Part shown: one piece after another, positions 17,160 through 25,705 of the stretch
Layout: each line of letters begins with the position of its first letter
Position numbering within the stretch: the stretch's first letter is position 1
Assembly: GCA_948530865.1 (NCBI GenBank)
Contig: CAOTKV010000003.1
Span: 62,001-126,000, forward strand
Direction of reading: 5' to 3'
Length of the DNA: 64,000 bases
Origin: an uncultured Clostridia bacterium
GTDB taxonomy: Bacteria; Bacillota; Clostridia; TANB77; CAG-508
Program-made: the position numbers and the translations under genes
The notes under the pieces: model-generated
What the model was told of the DNA's origin: nothing
What the model saw: the letters and a program-made list of their open reading frames with translations, nothing else
The model's database searches: none

Positions 17160-18572
17160 TTATATTAAAATTATTGGATTAACAGTAATTCCACCAATTA
17201 ATGCAATTATACATAAGAAAAATAGTAATGTTTTTTTATAATTTTCATCATGAAATATCAAGAATAAAAATGATATTAAACATGCTTCAATCATAAATAA
17301 CATCATATAGTTTACTGTTCTAAAGGCTTGAGGATATCCTATAAATCCAATTACAAGCATTAATAAAACAACAATTCTCATTGCTGATGTTACTGAAAAT
17401 AACTTTTTATCAATATGTTTTATCATATAAAACATTATATATACACTTGCAAGTGATACTCCTGCAACGCCTCTTGAAAGTGATACATTTGAAAATAATG
17501 TAATTTTATTTATTGTATCAGGTAATCCTGACATACAAAATACTGTTTCTAAAACAGAAACAATTATAATAGGTAATAAAAATTCTATATGATCATCATT
17601 TTTATACATATAATATAATGCAATTAACATTGGTACTGGAAATGCTGATAAAAAACTTCCAAACAATGCTGTTTCTTCTCCCAAATTATTAAATGGTAAA
17701 AGTATATTATATAAATATGAATATAAAATAGATAATCCTCTTGTTTCATTTTCTATTACATCATTATAATTAAATGGAATTTTCATTCTTAAAATAACTG
17801 CACAAACAATTGAAATTACTGTTGCTCCAACAAGTAATCCTCCATTATTTTTTAAAGCTTTTCTATTTTTTATTAATATCCAAATAATTAATGCAATAAA
17901 TACATATCCAAATGATATAGCATATCCAGTAAATGTAAATGCATATGCCACAATACTTATCATCATTCCTATAACATACCAGATTTTATTTTTACTATTT
18001 TCTTGATTTAATAATTTATTTAAAAGAACAACAATTAATTCTCCCCATATTAATGAATCTATTTTATTAAAATTCCATTGAACTGCACCAGAAAATACTA
18101 CTACAATGGTTCCTATTATTGACATTCCCTGACTTTCATCTGTAATTACCTTAAATAATTCATATGTCACAAGCAAAAGTCCATAAAATTTCAAATTCCA
18201 CCATAAAGATAAGGTTGTACTGGTATTTAATAGCCATTCTTGAATTCCAATATTACTTCGTAAATATCCAATAAATGTAGATAAAACTATCATGACAAAT
18301 GATATCTTAAATCTATTTTCTACTATTATTGTATATAATTTTTTAAATCCTATTACAAAATGTAAACCTATAAATATATATATTCCACAAAGTGTTATGC
18401 TTCTTGGAATTGAAAATGCATTTCCTGAACTTACAAAAATAAATTCTGTAATACCTGCTAAAAGTATCGAGATTAATACTAATATAAAAATTTTTCCTTT
18501 TTCTTTTTCTGTTAATGTCTCATGTTTTATTTGCATTTGTTCTATTTCTTTTTTGTTCTTTTTGTTTCCCAT
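17160..18572 (-). CDS. Polytopic membrane protein of unknown function
   Basis: About 470 residues. A short basic cytoplasmic start (GNKKNKKEIEQM) is followed by roughly twelve hydrophobic segments covering the rest of the protein. The overall look (alternating helices, a central loop near WNLKFYGLLLVTYELFK, and ETRGLSILYSYLYNILLPF) recalls GT-C-like membrane proteins of surface-glycan loci, but I cannot point to a catalytic motif. I start it at ATG 18572, where AAGGAG is correctly spaced; the ATG at 18587 overlaps that Shine-Dalgarno. It follows glmU by 27 bases and precedes the rhamnose operon. Confidence 0.7.
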   Translation of the reverse strand: MGNKKNKKEIEQMQIKHETLTEKEKGKIFILVLISILLAGITEFIFVSSGNAFSIPRSITLCGIYIFIGLHFVIGFKKLYTIIVENRFKISFVMIVLSTFIGYLRSNIGIQEWLLNTSTTLSLWWNLKFYGLLLVTYELFKVITDESQGMSIIGTIVVVFSGAVQWNFNKIDSLIWGELIVVLLNKLLNQENSKNKIWYVIGMMISIVAYAFTFTGYAISFGYVFIALIIWILIKNRKALKNNGGLLVGATVISIVCAVILRMKIPFNYNDVIENETRGLSILYSYLYNILLPFNNLGEETALFGSFLSAFPVPMLIALYYMYKNDDHIEFLLPIIIVSVLETVFCMSGLPDTINKITLFSNVSLSRGVAGVSLASVYIMFYMIKHIDKKLFSVTSAMRIVVLLMLVIGFIGYPQAFRTVNYMMLFMIEACLISFLFLIFHDENYKKTLLFFLCIIALIGGITVNPIILI

Positions 18573-18599
18573 TTTATACTCCTTCATTTGTATAAATAA

Positions 18600-19874
18600 T
18601 TATTTCTTTTTATATGGTTTATTAGTTTGTCTTTCTCTTGCAATTCCCATATTATTTGATGGTACATCTTCTGTAATTGTAGAACCAGCAGCAATTAATA
18701 CATCATCTCCAAGTGTAACTGGTGCAACTAAATTTACATTTGAACCAATAAATGCTCTATCTCCAATTATTGTTTTATTTTTATTTACACCATCATAATT
18801 ACATGTAATTGTACCACATCCAACATTACAATCTTCTCCGATTTCTGTATCACCTAAATATATGAAGTGAGGTACTTTTGTTCTATTTCCAATTTTTACT
18901 TTTTTAAGTTCAACACAATTCCCTATTTTAACATCATTTCCAATTAAACAGCCTTCTCTTATATAAGCATTTGGACCTATTTCACAATTACTTCCTATTA
19001 TAACTCCATTTTTAATTGTAGTATTGGGGTGAATTACAGTATCTACACCAATTATAACATTATCATGAATATATGTTGAACTTGCATCTTCTATTGTAAC
19101 ACCTCTTCTCATATGTTCAGCATTTATTCTCATTCTTAAAACTCTAGTTAAAAGTTCTAATTGAGCTCTATCATTAACACCTAAAATCTCTGTATTATCT
19201 TCAACAATAACAGCACCAGTTTTCAAACCTTTATCATTCATTATTTTTATAACATCTGTTAAATAATATTCTCCTTGTGCATTATTAGGTTTTATATCTT
19301 TTAATGCTGATAATAGTTCTTCTATATCAAAACAATAAATACCAGAATTTATTTCTTTAATTTCTTTTTCATACATATTTGCATCTTTTTCTTCTACAAT
19401 TGCTTTTATGTTTCCACCTTCATCACGAATAATTCTTCCATAACCTGTTGGATTATCATATATTGCTGTTAAAAGTGTTGCATATTCTTTATTTTTAAAA
19501 CTTTTTATAATTAAATTTTCTAAAGTTTCTTTTCTTATAATAGGTACATCACCATAAAGAATAACTACTTTTCCTTTTTTTCCTTCTAAGTATTTAGTTG
19601 CTTGCATTACAGCATGACCAGTTCCTAATAATTCATCTTGATATGCATATTTTACTGAATCACCTAAAACTTCCTCAACCTCTTCTCTTAAATGTCCTAC
19701 AACAGTAACAATTTCATCAGAGCCAACTTTACTTGCAAGCTCTGCTACTCTTTTTACTAATTCTTTATCATATATTTTATGAACTAATTTAGATTTTTCA
19801 GACTTCATTCTAGTACCTTTTCCAGCAGCCATAATAACAGTCATTACATATTTTTCTTCACCATCAATAATCAT
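18600..19874 (-). CDS. glmU: Bifunctional GlcNAc-1-P uridylyltransferase / GlcN-1-P acetyltransferase
   Basis: About 424 residues. The N-terminal pyrophosphorylase domain has MAAGKGTRMKSEKSKLVHKI and LYGDVPI and spans to about residue 230. The C-terminal left-handed beta helix consists of hexapeptide repeats (VIIGVDTVIHPNTTIKNGVI onward) and the acetyltransferase segment HFIYLGDTEIGEDCNVGCGT. It makes UDP-GlcNAc for peptidoglycan and the glycan locus. It is slightly shorter than the usual 450-460 residues, mostly at the C-terminus. ATG 19874 has AAAGG eight bases upstream; a GTG at 19883 lies within that ribosome binding site. Confidence 0.94.
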   Translation of the reverse strand: MIIDGEEKYVMTVIMAAGKGTRMKSEKSKLVHKIYDKELVKRVAELASKVGSDEIVTVVGHLREEVEEVLGDSVKYAYQDELLGTGHAVMQATKYLEGKKGKVVILYGDVPIIRKETLENLIIKSFKNKEYATLLTAIYDNPTGYGRIIRDEGGNIKAIVEEKDANMYEKEIKEINSGIYCFDIEELLSALKDIKPNNAQGEYYLTDVIKIMNDKGLKTGAVIVEDNTEILGVNDRAQLELLTRVLRMRINAEHMRRGVTIEDASSTYIHDNVIIGVDTVIHPNTTIKNGVIIGSNCEIGPNAYIREGCLIGNDVKIGNCVELKKVKIGNRTKVPHFIYLGDTEIGEDCNVGCGTITCNYDGVNKNKTIIGDRAFIGSNVNLVAPVTLGDDVLIAAGSTITEDVPSNNMGIARERQTNKPYKKK

Positions 19875-19954
19875 AAAAAACACCTTTCTTAAACGATTTT
19901 AGTTTAATATATTATATTTAAAACATTTTATATTATTATTATTATTTAGTCAAT

Positions 19955-20545
19955 TTATTTACTAACCCTTGTAATTGAAAGTCCATCACCAATTTCTAAT
20001 ATTTCTGTTTTTAAATTTGGATTTTCTGTTATTTCTTTAATGTATTCTCTTAAATGCCTTACAGCAGTTCTTTGTTTATGCTTATTATAGTCACTCATAA
20101 CATATCCTTTATATAAAACATTATCTGCTAAAATTAAACCACCATTTTTGATAAGTCTAATTCCTTCTTCTAAAAATATAGAATATTTACTTTTGGCTGC
20201 ATCAATAAAAACAATATCATATTCATGATTTAAAGTTGGGAGTATTTCAACTGCATTTCCTATCATGATATTTATTCTATCATTTACTCCTATTTTCTCT
20301 ACATTTACAATCGCTTCTTTTGCTCTTTCTTCATCTAACTCAATTGTATCTATTACAGCATTTTCTGCATATTTTGCAAAACAAGATGCAGAATATCCAA
20401 CTGCTGTTCCTATTTCTAAAATTCTTTTTGGCTTTTCTTCTTTTAAAATCTCTTTTATTTTTTCTAATGTATCATCCATTATTATTGGAATATGATTTTT
20501 TAAAGCTCTTTCCTTTACTATTTCAAATTGATCTTGATTAAACAT
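19955..20545 (-). CDS. O-methyltransferase (family 3, YrrM/TrmR-like)
   Basis: About 196 residues with a class I SAM-binding fold. It has RILEIGTAVGYSASCFAKYA (motif I), DTIELDEERAKEA, YDIVFIDAAKSKY with the metal-binding aspartate, and GGLILADNVLYKGYV. This matches small Mg-dependent O-methyltransferases such as YrrM/TrmR, which in Bacillus methylates a wobble uridine derivative in tRNA; that specific role is inferred. ATG 20545 is preferred over the longer frame because GAGGG lies seven bases upstream. Confidence 0.85.
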   Translation of the reverse strand: MFNQDQFEIVKERALKNHIPIIMDDTLEKIKEILKEEKPKRILEIGTAVGYSASCFAKYAENAVIDTIELDEERAKEAIVNVEKIGVNDRINIMIGNAVEILPTLNHEYDIVFIDAAKSKYSIFLEEGIRLIKNGGLILADNVLYKGYVMSDYNKHKQRTAVRHLREYIKEITENPNLKTEILEIGDGLSITRVSK

Positions 20546-20623
20546 TTTATTCCCTCTTTTATATTTTATTTCAAGCAAATTTATATCATAAAAGAAAAAT
20601 TTTTTCAATTATTTACAATAAAT

Positions 20624-20652
20624 TTGCCTTTTATGTAAATTCGTGTTATACT
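20624..20652 (+). promoter_or_regulatory. Sigma-A promoter of the first higher-GC island gene
   Basis: TTGCCT (20624-20629), a 17-base spacer and TATACT (20647-20652) lie 45 bases before the start codon at 20697. Good match to consensus. Confidence 0.65.
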
Positions 20653-20696
20653 CTTATAAGTTTCAATCAAAATAATATTTTATGGAGGAGACTTGT

Positions 20697-21020
20697 ATGC
20701 AGAATAACACCTTAGTATTTTCAGTAATCCAAAATGCATTGGGTCAATGCATCGATCCAATTGACCAGGCACTCATCTCAAGAGAAGCAAATTATGAATT
20801 CTTTTGCCTGGCAACGCCCACAGACTTAAATGTTTTAAGAGATATCGATTTCTTTCGGAATCATCAGAATGAATATCATTTCGTCCAGCTTGGCGAATAT
20901 CTATCTTTTAAAAATCTGGTACTGGATAAACCATTTGTTGCATATACCAAAAGATCTTTGGGAAAGTGTAAAATGAGTGGATTGTCTATTCGTGAAATTG
21001 TTGCATACAAACCAGAATGA
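20697..21020 (+). CDS. Uncharacterised small protein, foreign-looking island gene
   Basis: 107 residues from ATG 20697, with GGAGGAG six bases upstream; an ATG at 20682 lies inside the Shine-Dalgarno region. There is no signal peptide or membrane segment. The base composition is clearly richer in G and C than neighbouring genes, and codons such as CGG (20856-20858), CAG, GGC and GTC are used. A central segment, LGEYLSFKNLVL, resembles KKGEYLSFVELF in the second island gene at 23942, so the two may be related. I do not recognise the family. It has its own promoter and stands alone against typA on the other strand, which fits a horizontally acquired single gene. Confidence 0.65.
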   Translation: MQNNTLVFSVIQNALGQCIDPIDQALISREANYEFFCLATPTDLNVLRDIDFFRNHQNEYHFVQLGEYLSFKNLVLDKPFVAYTKRSLGKCKMSGLSIREIVAYKPE

Positions 21021-21047
21021 TTCTCTAAAGTCATTCAAACGTCAAAA

Positions 21048-21073
21048 AACCGCATCCTAAAAAGGATGCGGTT
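21048..21073 (-). terminator. Rho-independent terminator after typA
   Basis: A perfect GC-rich stem AACCGCATCC/GGATGCGGTT with an A-rich loop lies 14 bases beyond the typA stop and is followed by TTTTTT on the minus strand. On the plus strand there is no comparable T-run, although it could also act for the island gene. Confidence 0.85.
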
Positions 21074-21086
21074 CTCTCATTTTATC

Positions 21087-22910
21087 TTATTGATTAGCAT
21101 TTTGTCTTGCTGCTCTTTCTCTATCTTTATTGTTTAAAATTTTCTTTCTTAATCTAATGCTTTTTGGTGTTATTTCTACTAATTCATCATCTTGAATAAA
21201 TTCAATAGCTTTTTCTAAACTCATTTGAATTGGTGGAACTAAACGAAGTGCTTCATCAGAACCTGAAGCTCTAGTATTTGTTAAATGTTTTTCTTTACAT
21301 ACATTAATTGCTAAATCTTCACTTCTTGAGTTTAATCCAACAATCATACCTTCATAAACTTCAACACCAGGTCCTATAAATAAATCACCTTTATCTTGAG
21401 CATTATATAAACCATAAGTAATTGATTTTCCATTTTCAAAAGCAACTATTGTTCCTCTAACTCTTGCTTGAACATCCCCTTTATATGGCTCATAACAATC
21501 AAATATGTGATTCATTGTTCCTTCACCTTTTGTATCTGTTAAGAATTCTGTTCTATATCCAATAATTCCTCTTGCTGGTATTTTAAATTCTATTTTTGTA
21601 TGTCCATCTTCTGCTGGTTCCATATTAAGCATTTCAGCTTTTCTTCTACCTAATTTTTCTATAACATTTCCAACACAATCATCAGGAACATTAACAACAA
21701 GTCTTTCCATTGGTTCACATTTTACACCATCTATTTCTTTAAAGATAACTTTTGGTCTTGAAACTAAAAGCTCAAATCCTTCTCTTCTCATTGTTTCAAT
21801 AAGAACTGATAGATGAAGTTCTCCTCTACCTGAAACTTCAAATGAATCTGGTGTATCTGCTTCTTTAACTCTTAAACTAACATTTCTATCTAATTCTTTA
21901 AATAATCTATCTCTAATATGTCTTGATGTAACAAACTGACCTTCTTTTCCTGCAAATGGTCCATTATTAACACTAAATGTCATAGAAACTGTTGGTTCAT
22001 CTATATCTACAAATGGTATTTTCTCAGGATGTTCATAATCACAAATTGTATCTCCAATGTTTATGTCTGCAACACCAGATAATGCAACTATATCTCCTGC
22101 ATCTGCATGTTCAACTTCAATTCTTTTTAATCCATCATATACATAAAGTTTTGCAACTCTTGCATTTAAAACTTTATCTTCTGATTTACAGATTGCAACT
22201 GGCATGTTTAAATCTATTGCTCCTCTTTCTACTCTACCAATAGAAATTCTACCAATATAATCATCATAATCTATATTAGAAACTAGCATTTGCATAGTGC
22301 CATCCATATCACATGCAGGTGCTTCAATTTCATTTATTATTGTTTCAAATAAACATTCTAAGTTTTCACCTGGTTTATCTAAATCTAAAGTAGCTGTACC
22401 TTGTTTTCCTGAAGCATATACAACTGGAAATTCTAATTGATCATCATCAGCTCCAAGTTCAATAAATAAATCTAAAACACTATCAACAACTTTTAGTGGT
22501 TGTGCTCCTGGTCTATCAATCTTATTTATAACAACTATTGGTTTTAATTTTAATGCTAAGGATTTTTTCAAAACCTCTCTTGTTTGAGGCATTGCACCTT
22601 CAAAAGCATCTACTAATAAAACAACACCATCAACCATTTTTAAAACACGTTCTACTTCTCCACCAAAATCTGCGTGTCCTGGTGTATCTACTATATTAAT
22701 TTTAATATCTTTATAATGAACTGCTGTATTTTTTGAAAGAATTGTAATTCCTCTTTCTTTTTCTAAATCATTAGAGTCCATAACTCTTTCTGCAACTTGT
22801 TCATTTGCTCTAAAAATACCGCTTTGTCTAAGCATAGCATCTACTAAAGTTGTTTTTCCATGATCAACGTGTGCAATTATTGCTACATTTCTAATTTTTT
22901 GGTTATTCAT
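21087..22910 (-). CDS. typA: Ribosome-associated GTPase TypA/BipA
   Basis: 607 residues with the full BipA layout. The G domain has HVDHGKTTLVD (G1), ERGITI (G2), DTPGHADFGGE (G3), NKIDRPGA (G4) and YASGKQG (G5). Translation-factor domains II, III and V follow, plus the BipA-specific C-terminal domain containing RARGTIVAFENGKSITYGL. It is a ribosome-binding GTPase involved in stress adaptation and 50S assembly. It has a consensus promoter just upstream and a clear terminator, so it is monocistronic. Composition and codon use are host-like, with no in-frame CGG. Confidence 0.97.
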   Translation of the reverse strand: MNNQKIRNVAIIAHVDHGKTTLVDAMLRQSGIFRANEQVAERVMDSNDLEKERGITILSKNTAVHYKDIKINIVDTPGHADFGGEVERVLKMVDGVVLLVDAFEGAMPQTREVLKKSLALKLKPIVVINKIDRPGAQPLKVVDSVLDLFIELGADDDQLEFPVVYASGKQGTATLDLDKPGENLECLFETIINEIEAPACDMDGTMQMLVSNIDYDDYIGRISIGRVERGAIDLNMPVAICKSEDKVLNARVAKLYVYDGLKRIEVEHADAGDIVALSGVADINIGDTICDYEHPEKIPFVDIDEPTVSMTFSVNNGPFAGKEGQFVTSRHIRDRLFKELDRNVSLRVKEADTPDSFEVSGRGELHLSVLIETMRREGFELLVSRPKVIFKEIDGVKCEPMERLVVNVPDDCVGNVIEKLGRRKAEMLNMEPAEDGHTKIEFKIPARGIIGYRTEFLTDTKGEGTMNHIFDCYEPYKGDVQARVRGTIVAFENGKSITYGLYNAQDKGDLFIGPGVEVYEGMIVGLNSRSEDLAINVCKEKHLTNTRASGSDEALRLVPPIQMSLEKAIEFIQDDELVEITPKSIRLRKKILNNKDRERAARQNANQ

Positions 22911-22967
22911 TTTTATTTACCCCTCTTATTCAAAGATTTACATAACATTTTCTTTTATAACCATAAT

Positions 22968-22996
22968 ATTATATATCTATAGTTGTATTTTGTCAA
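22968..22996 (-). promoter_or_regulatory. typA: Sigma-A promoter of typA
   Basis: On the minus strand TTGACA (22996-22991) and TATAAT (22973-22968) are both perfect hexamers separated by 17 bases, about 60 bases before the typA start. Confidence 0.8.
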
Positions 22997-23030
22997 TGAT
23001 TGTACGAATTTATTTTTATTAACTAAAAAC

Positions 23031-23056
23031 GCCCCACCATCATTCGATGGCGGAGC
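23031..23056 (-). terminator. Terminator of the Bax-inhibitor-1-like gene
   Basis: On the minus strand GCTCCGCCATC and GATGGTGGGGC pair, with two G-U pairs, around a four-base loop and are followed by GTTTTTAG. It lies 14 bases beyond the stop of the gene at 23070 and marks the left end of the second island. Confidence 0.8.
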
Positions 23057-23069
23057 GCAGAGACTACGA

Positions 23070-23759
23070 TTATTTGGATGATTTACTACTTCCTCCTCTT
23101 CCAAGCAATCTTACGAATATGTTAATCATATCCAAGTACAATCCAGCACAGCTATCCACAGCATTCTCAAAAGTTTTCCTTTTCTTCTGAGCAAGTGCCC
23201 AATCATAGCCAACATACCCACAAAACAGAATCACAATGGCAAAATCCCAAAGTGTCGGAATGTGAATACCAAACAGCAACATGATACATTCAATGATAAT
23301 TGCAGCTGTCAAACAAATAAACAGCGTTTTGCCCATAGACAAAAACACATCAGGTTTGACGGTAGAAAAACCAATCATAAGCAAAGTCACAATTACCGTG
23401 ATTACACATGCATTCAGAATTGACACGTTACTAAACTGTGGTACGCTGATGGCAAGCAAAGTTCCTACTGCAAATACAATGAGGTGATACCCCAAAAGTG
23501 TGAGCCCGATTCCATTTTTCATATGACAGATGACAATTCCAGCAATTGCCACCACGAAATATGCAATAATGAAAATAATCGGGCTCGATTCATACAAGCC
23601 AGTAAAAAATTCGCTAGTACAGGCACACATCACCGCATTGATGATGAATCCCCACAGCAAAACAAATCCAATACTCAGATTGTATGCCCGTGCCGACATT
23701 TGTTCACGTTCTGAATAAGCCTTGTGTGAACTGTAGTTACTTGTGTAGTTCTCTCTCAT
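23070..23759 (-). CDS. Bax inhibitor-1/YccA-like membrane protein
   Basis: About 229 residues with seven hydrophobic segments. The opening MSARAYNLSIGFVLLWG and later GYDWALAQ near the C-terminus are typical of the BI-1/YccA (TMBIM) family, whose members act as membrane Ca2+ leak channels or protease modulators; the bacterial role is poorly known. ATG 23759 has GGAGG seven bases upstream; the longer frame starts inside that region. The gene is visibly richer in G and C than its neighbours. Residue Arg24 in the conserved ARAYN segment is encoded by CGG, unlike any host-like gene here. It has its own promoter and terminator, which is consistent with recent acquisition. Confidence 0.85.
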   Translation of the reverse strand: MRENYTSNYSSHKAYSEREQMSARAYNLSIGFVLLWGFIINAVMCACTSEFFTGLYESSPIIFIIAYFVVAIAGIVICHMKNGIGLTLLGYHLIVFAVGTLLAISVPQFSNVSILNACVITVIVTLLMIGFSTVKPDVFLSMGKTLFICLTAAIIIECIMLLFGIHIPTLWDFAIVILFCGYVGYDWALAQKKRKTFENAVDSCAGLYLDMINIFVRLLGRGGSSKSSK

Positions 23760-23822
23760 AAAAGTTCCTCCTGTCATACTATAAATGTTGTTTTAGTGAG
23801 AATATCTCACAGTTACTTTGCT

Positions 23823-23851
23823 ATTATAGCATATATTTATATACTATACAA
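23823..23851 (-). promoter_or_regulatory. Promoter of the Bax-inhibitor-1-like gene
   Basis: On the minus strand TTGTAT (23851-23846), 17 bases and TATAAT (23828-23823). The region up to 23882 also holds repeated ACTATAC motifs and a plus-strand TTGACA (23857-23862), which probably serves the divergent gene at 23942. Confidence 0.6.
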
Positions 23852-23941
23852 TATTATTGACATAATTTCCCTATACTATACTAGCTGTGTAACTCGTTAA
23901 TGTTCTTTACTTGTCAAAGAATGAATATGAGAGGATAAACT

Positions 23942-24520
23942 ATGAAAACAATGCAGAACAAAGTAACTAACAACAAAGCAATCGAAAAAGATATCACAAA
24001 ACCATCTTTTCCGATTGTCACAGAAACAGTTTTCTTTTATGGAAAATGTACACAATTTTGTAACTATGAATTAGGAGTCACTGGCAAATTTCAGGCAGAT
24101 TCTGGCAAGCTTGAAGTAAAATTTCCTTTCAAAAAAGGTGAATATCTTTCTTTTGTAGAGCTTTTCAGAAGAAGACAAATCGCATTTGTGAAACAACCTA
24201 ATAAAAATTGCCCTTTACCAATTAACGATCCAAACTGGCATAAAAAACAGATCAATTCAAATAAAGACATTCCATCTGTTTGTCAGGATCTTTGTCATTA
24301 TGATGAAGAAAATGAATACTTAACAATCTCAATGTCTATTGGCAATGACTATGCTCTGGATTATGGAACATACATTAAAACCAGAGCCTTTCTTGTTATA
24401 TTTCTTTACTTGATAAAAGTAATATTTGTTCTTTTAATAAATTACTTACTTTATCTTCATCTTCTTTTTCAACTTTTTTATTTGCAAATTCTGATAAATC
24501 TAATGGTTTTCCATATATAA
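23942..24520 (+). CDS. Uncharacterised island gene whose 3' end runs into plsC
   Basis: The frame starts at ATG 23942 with AGAGGA upstream. Residues 1 to about 149 look like a genuine soluble protein (KCTQFCNYELGVTGKF, FKKGEYLSFVELFRR, several cysteines). From about base 24390 the frame is simply the antisense of the end of plsC and turns into a leucine/phenylalanine-rich stretch, so the native C-terminus seems lost or replaced. Composition changes at the same point, from GC-richer to host-like. The segment GEYLSF is shared with the island gene at 20697. Function unknown; probably a truncated acquired gene. Confidence 0.5.
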   Translation: MKTMQNKVTNNKAIEKDITKPSFPIVTETVFFYGKCTQFCNYELGVTGKFQADSGKLEVKFPFKKGEYLSFVELFRRRQIAFVKQPNKNCPLPINDPNWHKKQINSNKDIPSVCQDLCHYDEENEYLTISMSIGNDYALDYGTYIKTRAFLVIFLYLIKVIFVLLINYLLYLHLLFQLFYLQILINLMVFHI

Positions 24521-25007
24521 TTGCATTTTTTGTAAATGGCTTTGCAGGTCCTACAATTCCTATTGGAACTATTTGAGCTCCTGTTTTTAATGCCATATAT
24601 GAAGCACCATTTTTTATAGCTCCTTCATTTTTTTCAAATCCATTTCTTGTTCCTTCAGGGAAAAGACCAATGCATCCTCCATTTTTTAAAGTTTTTAATG
24701 CTGTTTTTAAAGATGATATATCTTTTGAATCTCTTTTTACATAAATCCCTTCAAAAAGAACTCCTAATAATGCAAATAATGGATTTTTCTTCAATTCTTC
24801 CTTTGCCATAAATCTCATATGTCTTCCTGCAGTTGCAACAATTAATGGTGGATCTAAATAAGTTCTATGATTTCCACAAAATATTACTGAACCTTCTAAT
24901 GGTACATTTTCTTTTCCCATTATTTTTACTCTATATACGATTTTGCAATATGTATATATGCAACCTCTTACAAATACTCTTCCTATCTTTTTTAAAAACT
25001 CTTTCAT
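24396..25007 (-). CDS. plsC: 1-acyl-sn-glycerol-3-phosphate acyltransferase
   Basis: 203 residues of the PlsC family. The catalytic NHRTYLDPP (HX4D) is at about residues 47-55, followed by LFPEGTRNG for substrate binding, plus FMAKEELKKNPLF and VPIGIVGPAKPF. It acylates lysophosphatidic acid to phosphatidic acid at the membrane. Its ATG overlaps the cmk stop (TAATG), so the two genes are coupled, a common clostridial arrangement. No terminator is visible after it; the second island begins within a few bases of its stop codon. Confidence 0.93.
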   Translation of the reverse strand: MKEFLKKIGRVFVRGCIYTYCKIVYRVKIMGKENVPLEGSVIFCGNHRTYLDPPLIVATAGRHMRFMAKEELKKNPLFALLGVLFEGIYVKRDSKDISSLKTALKTLKNGGCIGLFPEGTRNGFEKNEGAIKNGASYMALKTGAQIVPIGIVGPAKPFTKNAIIYGKPLDLSEFANKKVEKEDEDKVSNLLKEQILLLSSKEI

Positions 25008-25681
25008 TATTCTCCTTTTCCTTTTGATTTTACTATTTCCACAATTTTATCTACTACTTCTTCAATAGTCATATTAGTAGAATCTACATATACAGCATCG
25101 TCTGCTTGTTTTAATGGAGCTACTGGGCTTGTTTTATCATTATTATCTCTAAATTTTATATTTTCTAAAATTTCTTCATAACTGATTTTAATGCCTTTTT
25201 CTTCATTTTGTTTCATTCTACGATTTGCTCTTTCTTCTGCACTAGCATCTAAATATATTTTTACATCTGCATTTGGAAATACATTTGTACCAATATCTCT
25301 TCCTTCCATTATTATATTAGAATTTTTTCCCATCTCTCTTTGAAGTTCTACCATACGCTCTCTTACTATAACTATATGTGAAACTTGAGAAACAATTTCA
25401 TTTACTTCTTTTTCTCTTATTAACCCTGAAACATCTTCTCCATTAAGAAAAAATTTATCTACATCATCAATTTTATTTTGCTCAATTTTTATGTTTTTTA
25501 GCATTTCTGCAATTTTTTCGGTTTCATCTAATTTAATATTATTTCTTATCATGTAAAGACTTGCACATCTATACATTGCACCTGTATCTATATTTATTAA
25601 ATCTAGTTTTTTTCCTGCTAATTTTGTTATTGTGCCTTTCCCACTTCCAGCTGGTCCATCTATTGCTACTATAAATGACAT
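25007..25681 (-). CDS. cmk: Cytidylate kinase
   Basis: 224 residues of the P-loop NMP kinase family. FIVAIDGPAGSGKGTITKL holds the Walker A motif (about residues 8-16). DTGAMYRCASLYM, GRDIGTNVFPNADVKIYLDA and EERANRR are the CMP-binding and lid motifs. It phosphorylates CMP and dCMP in the cytoplasm. It follows the P-loop/Asp23-like gene by 24 bases and is translationally coupled to plsC. Length and motifs are standard. Confidence 0.96.
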   Translation of the reverse strand: MSFIVAIDGPAGSGKGTITKLAGKKLDLINIDTGAMYRCASLYMIRNNIKLDETEKIAEMLKNIKIEQNKIDDVDKFFLNGEDVSGLIREKEVNEIVSQVSHIVIVRERMVELQREMGKNSNIIMEGRDIGTNVFPNADVKIYLDASAEERANRRMKQNEEKGIKISYEEILENIKFRDNNDKTSPVAPLKQADDAVYVDSTNMTIEEVVDKIVEIVKSKGKGE

Positions 25682-25705
25682 TTTTATTTCTCCTTTTATT
25701 TAAAA

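Noticed and set aside
18292..18798. Plus-strand open frame of 168 codons
   Set aside because: It lies antisense across the membrane protein at 17160-18572 and glmU, has no ribosome binding site and has composition expected of a shadow frame.
21048..21073. Assigning this hairpin to the plus-strand island gene only
   Set aside because: The T-run follows on the minus strand, so its main role must be to end typA.
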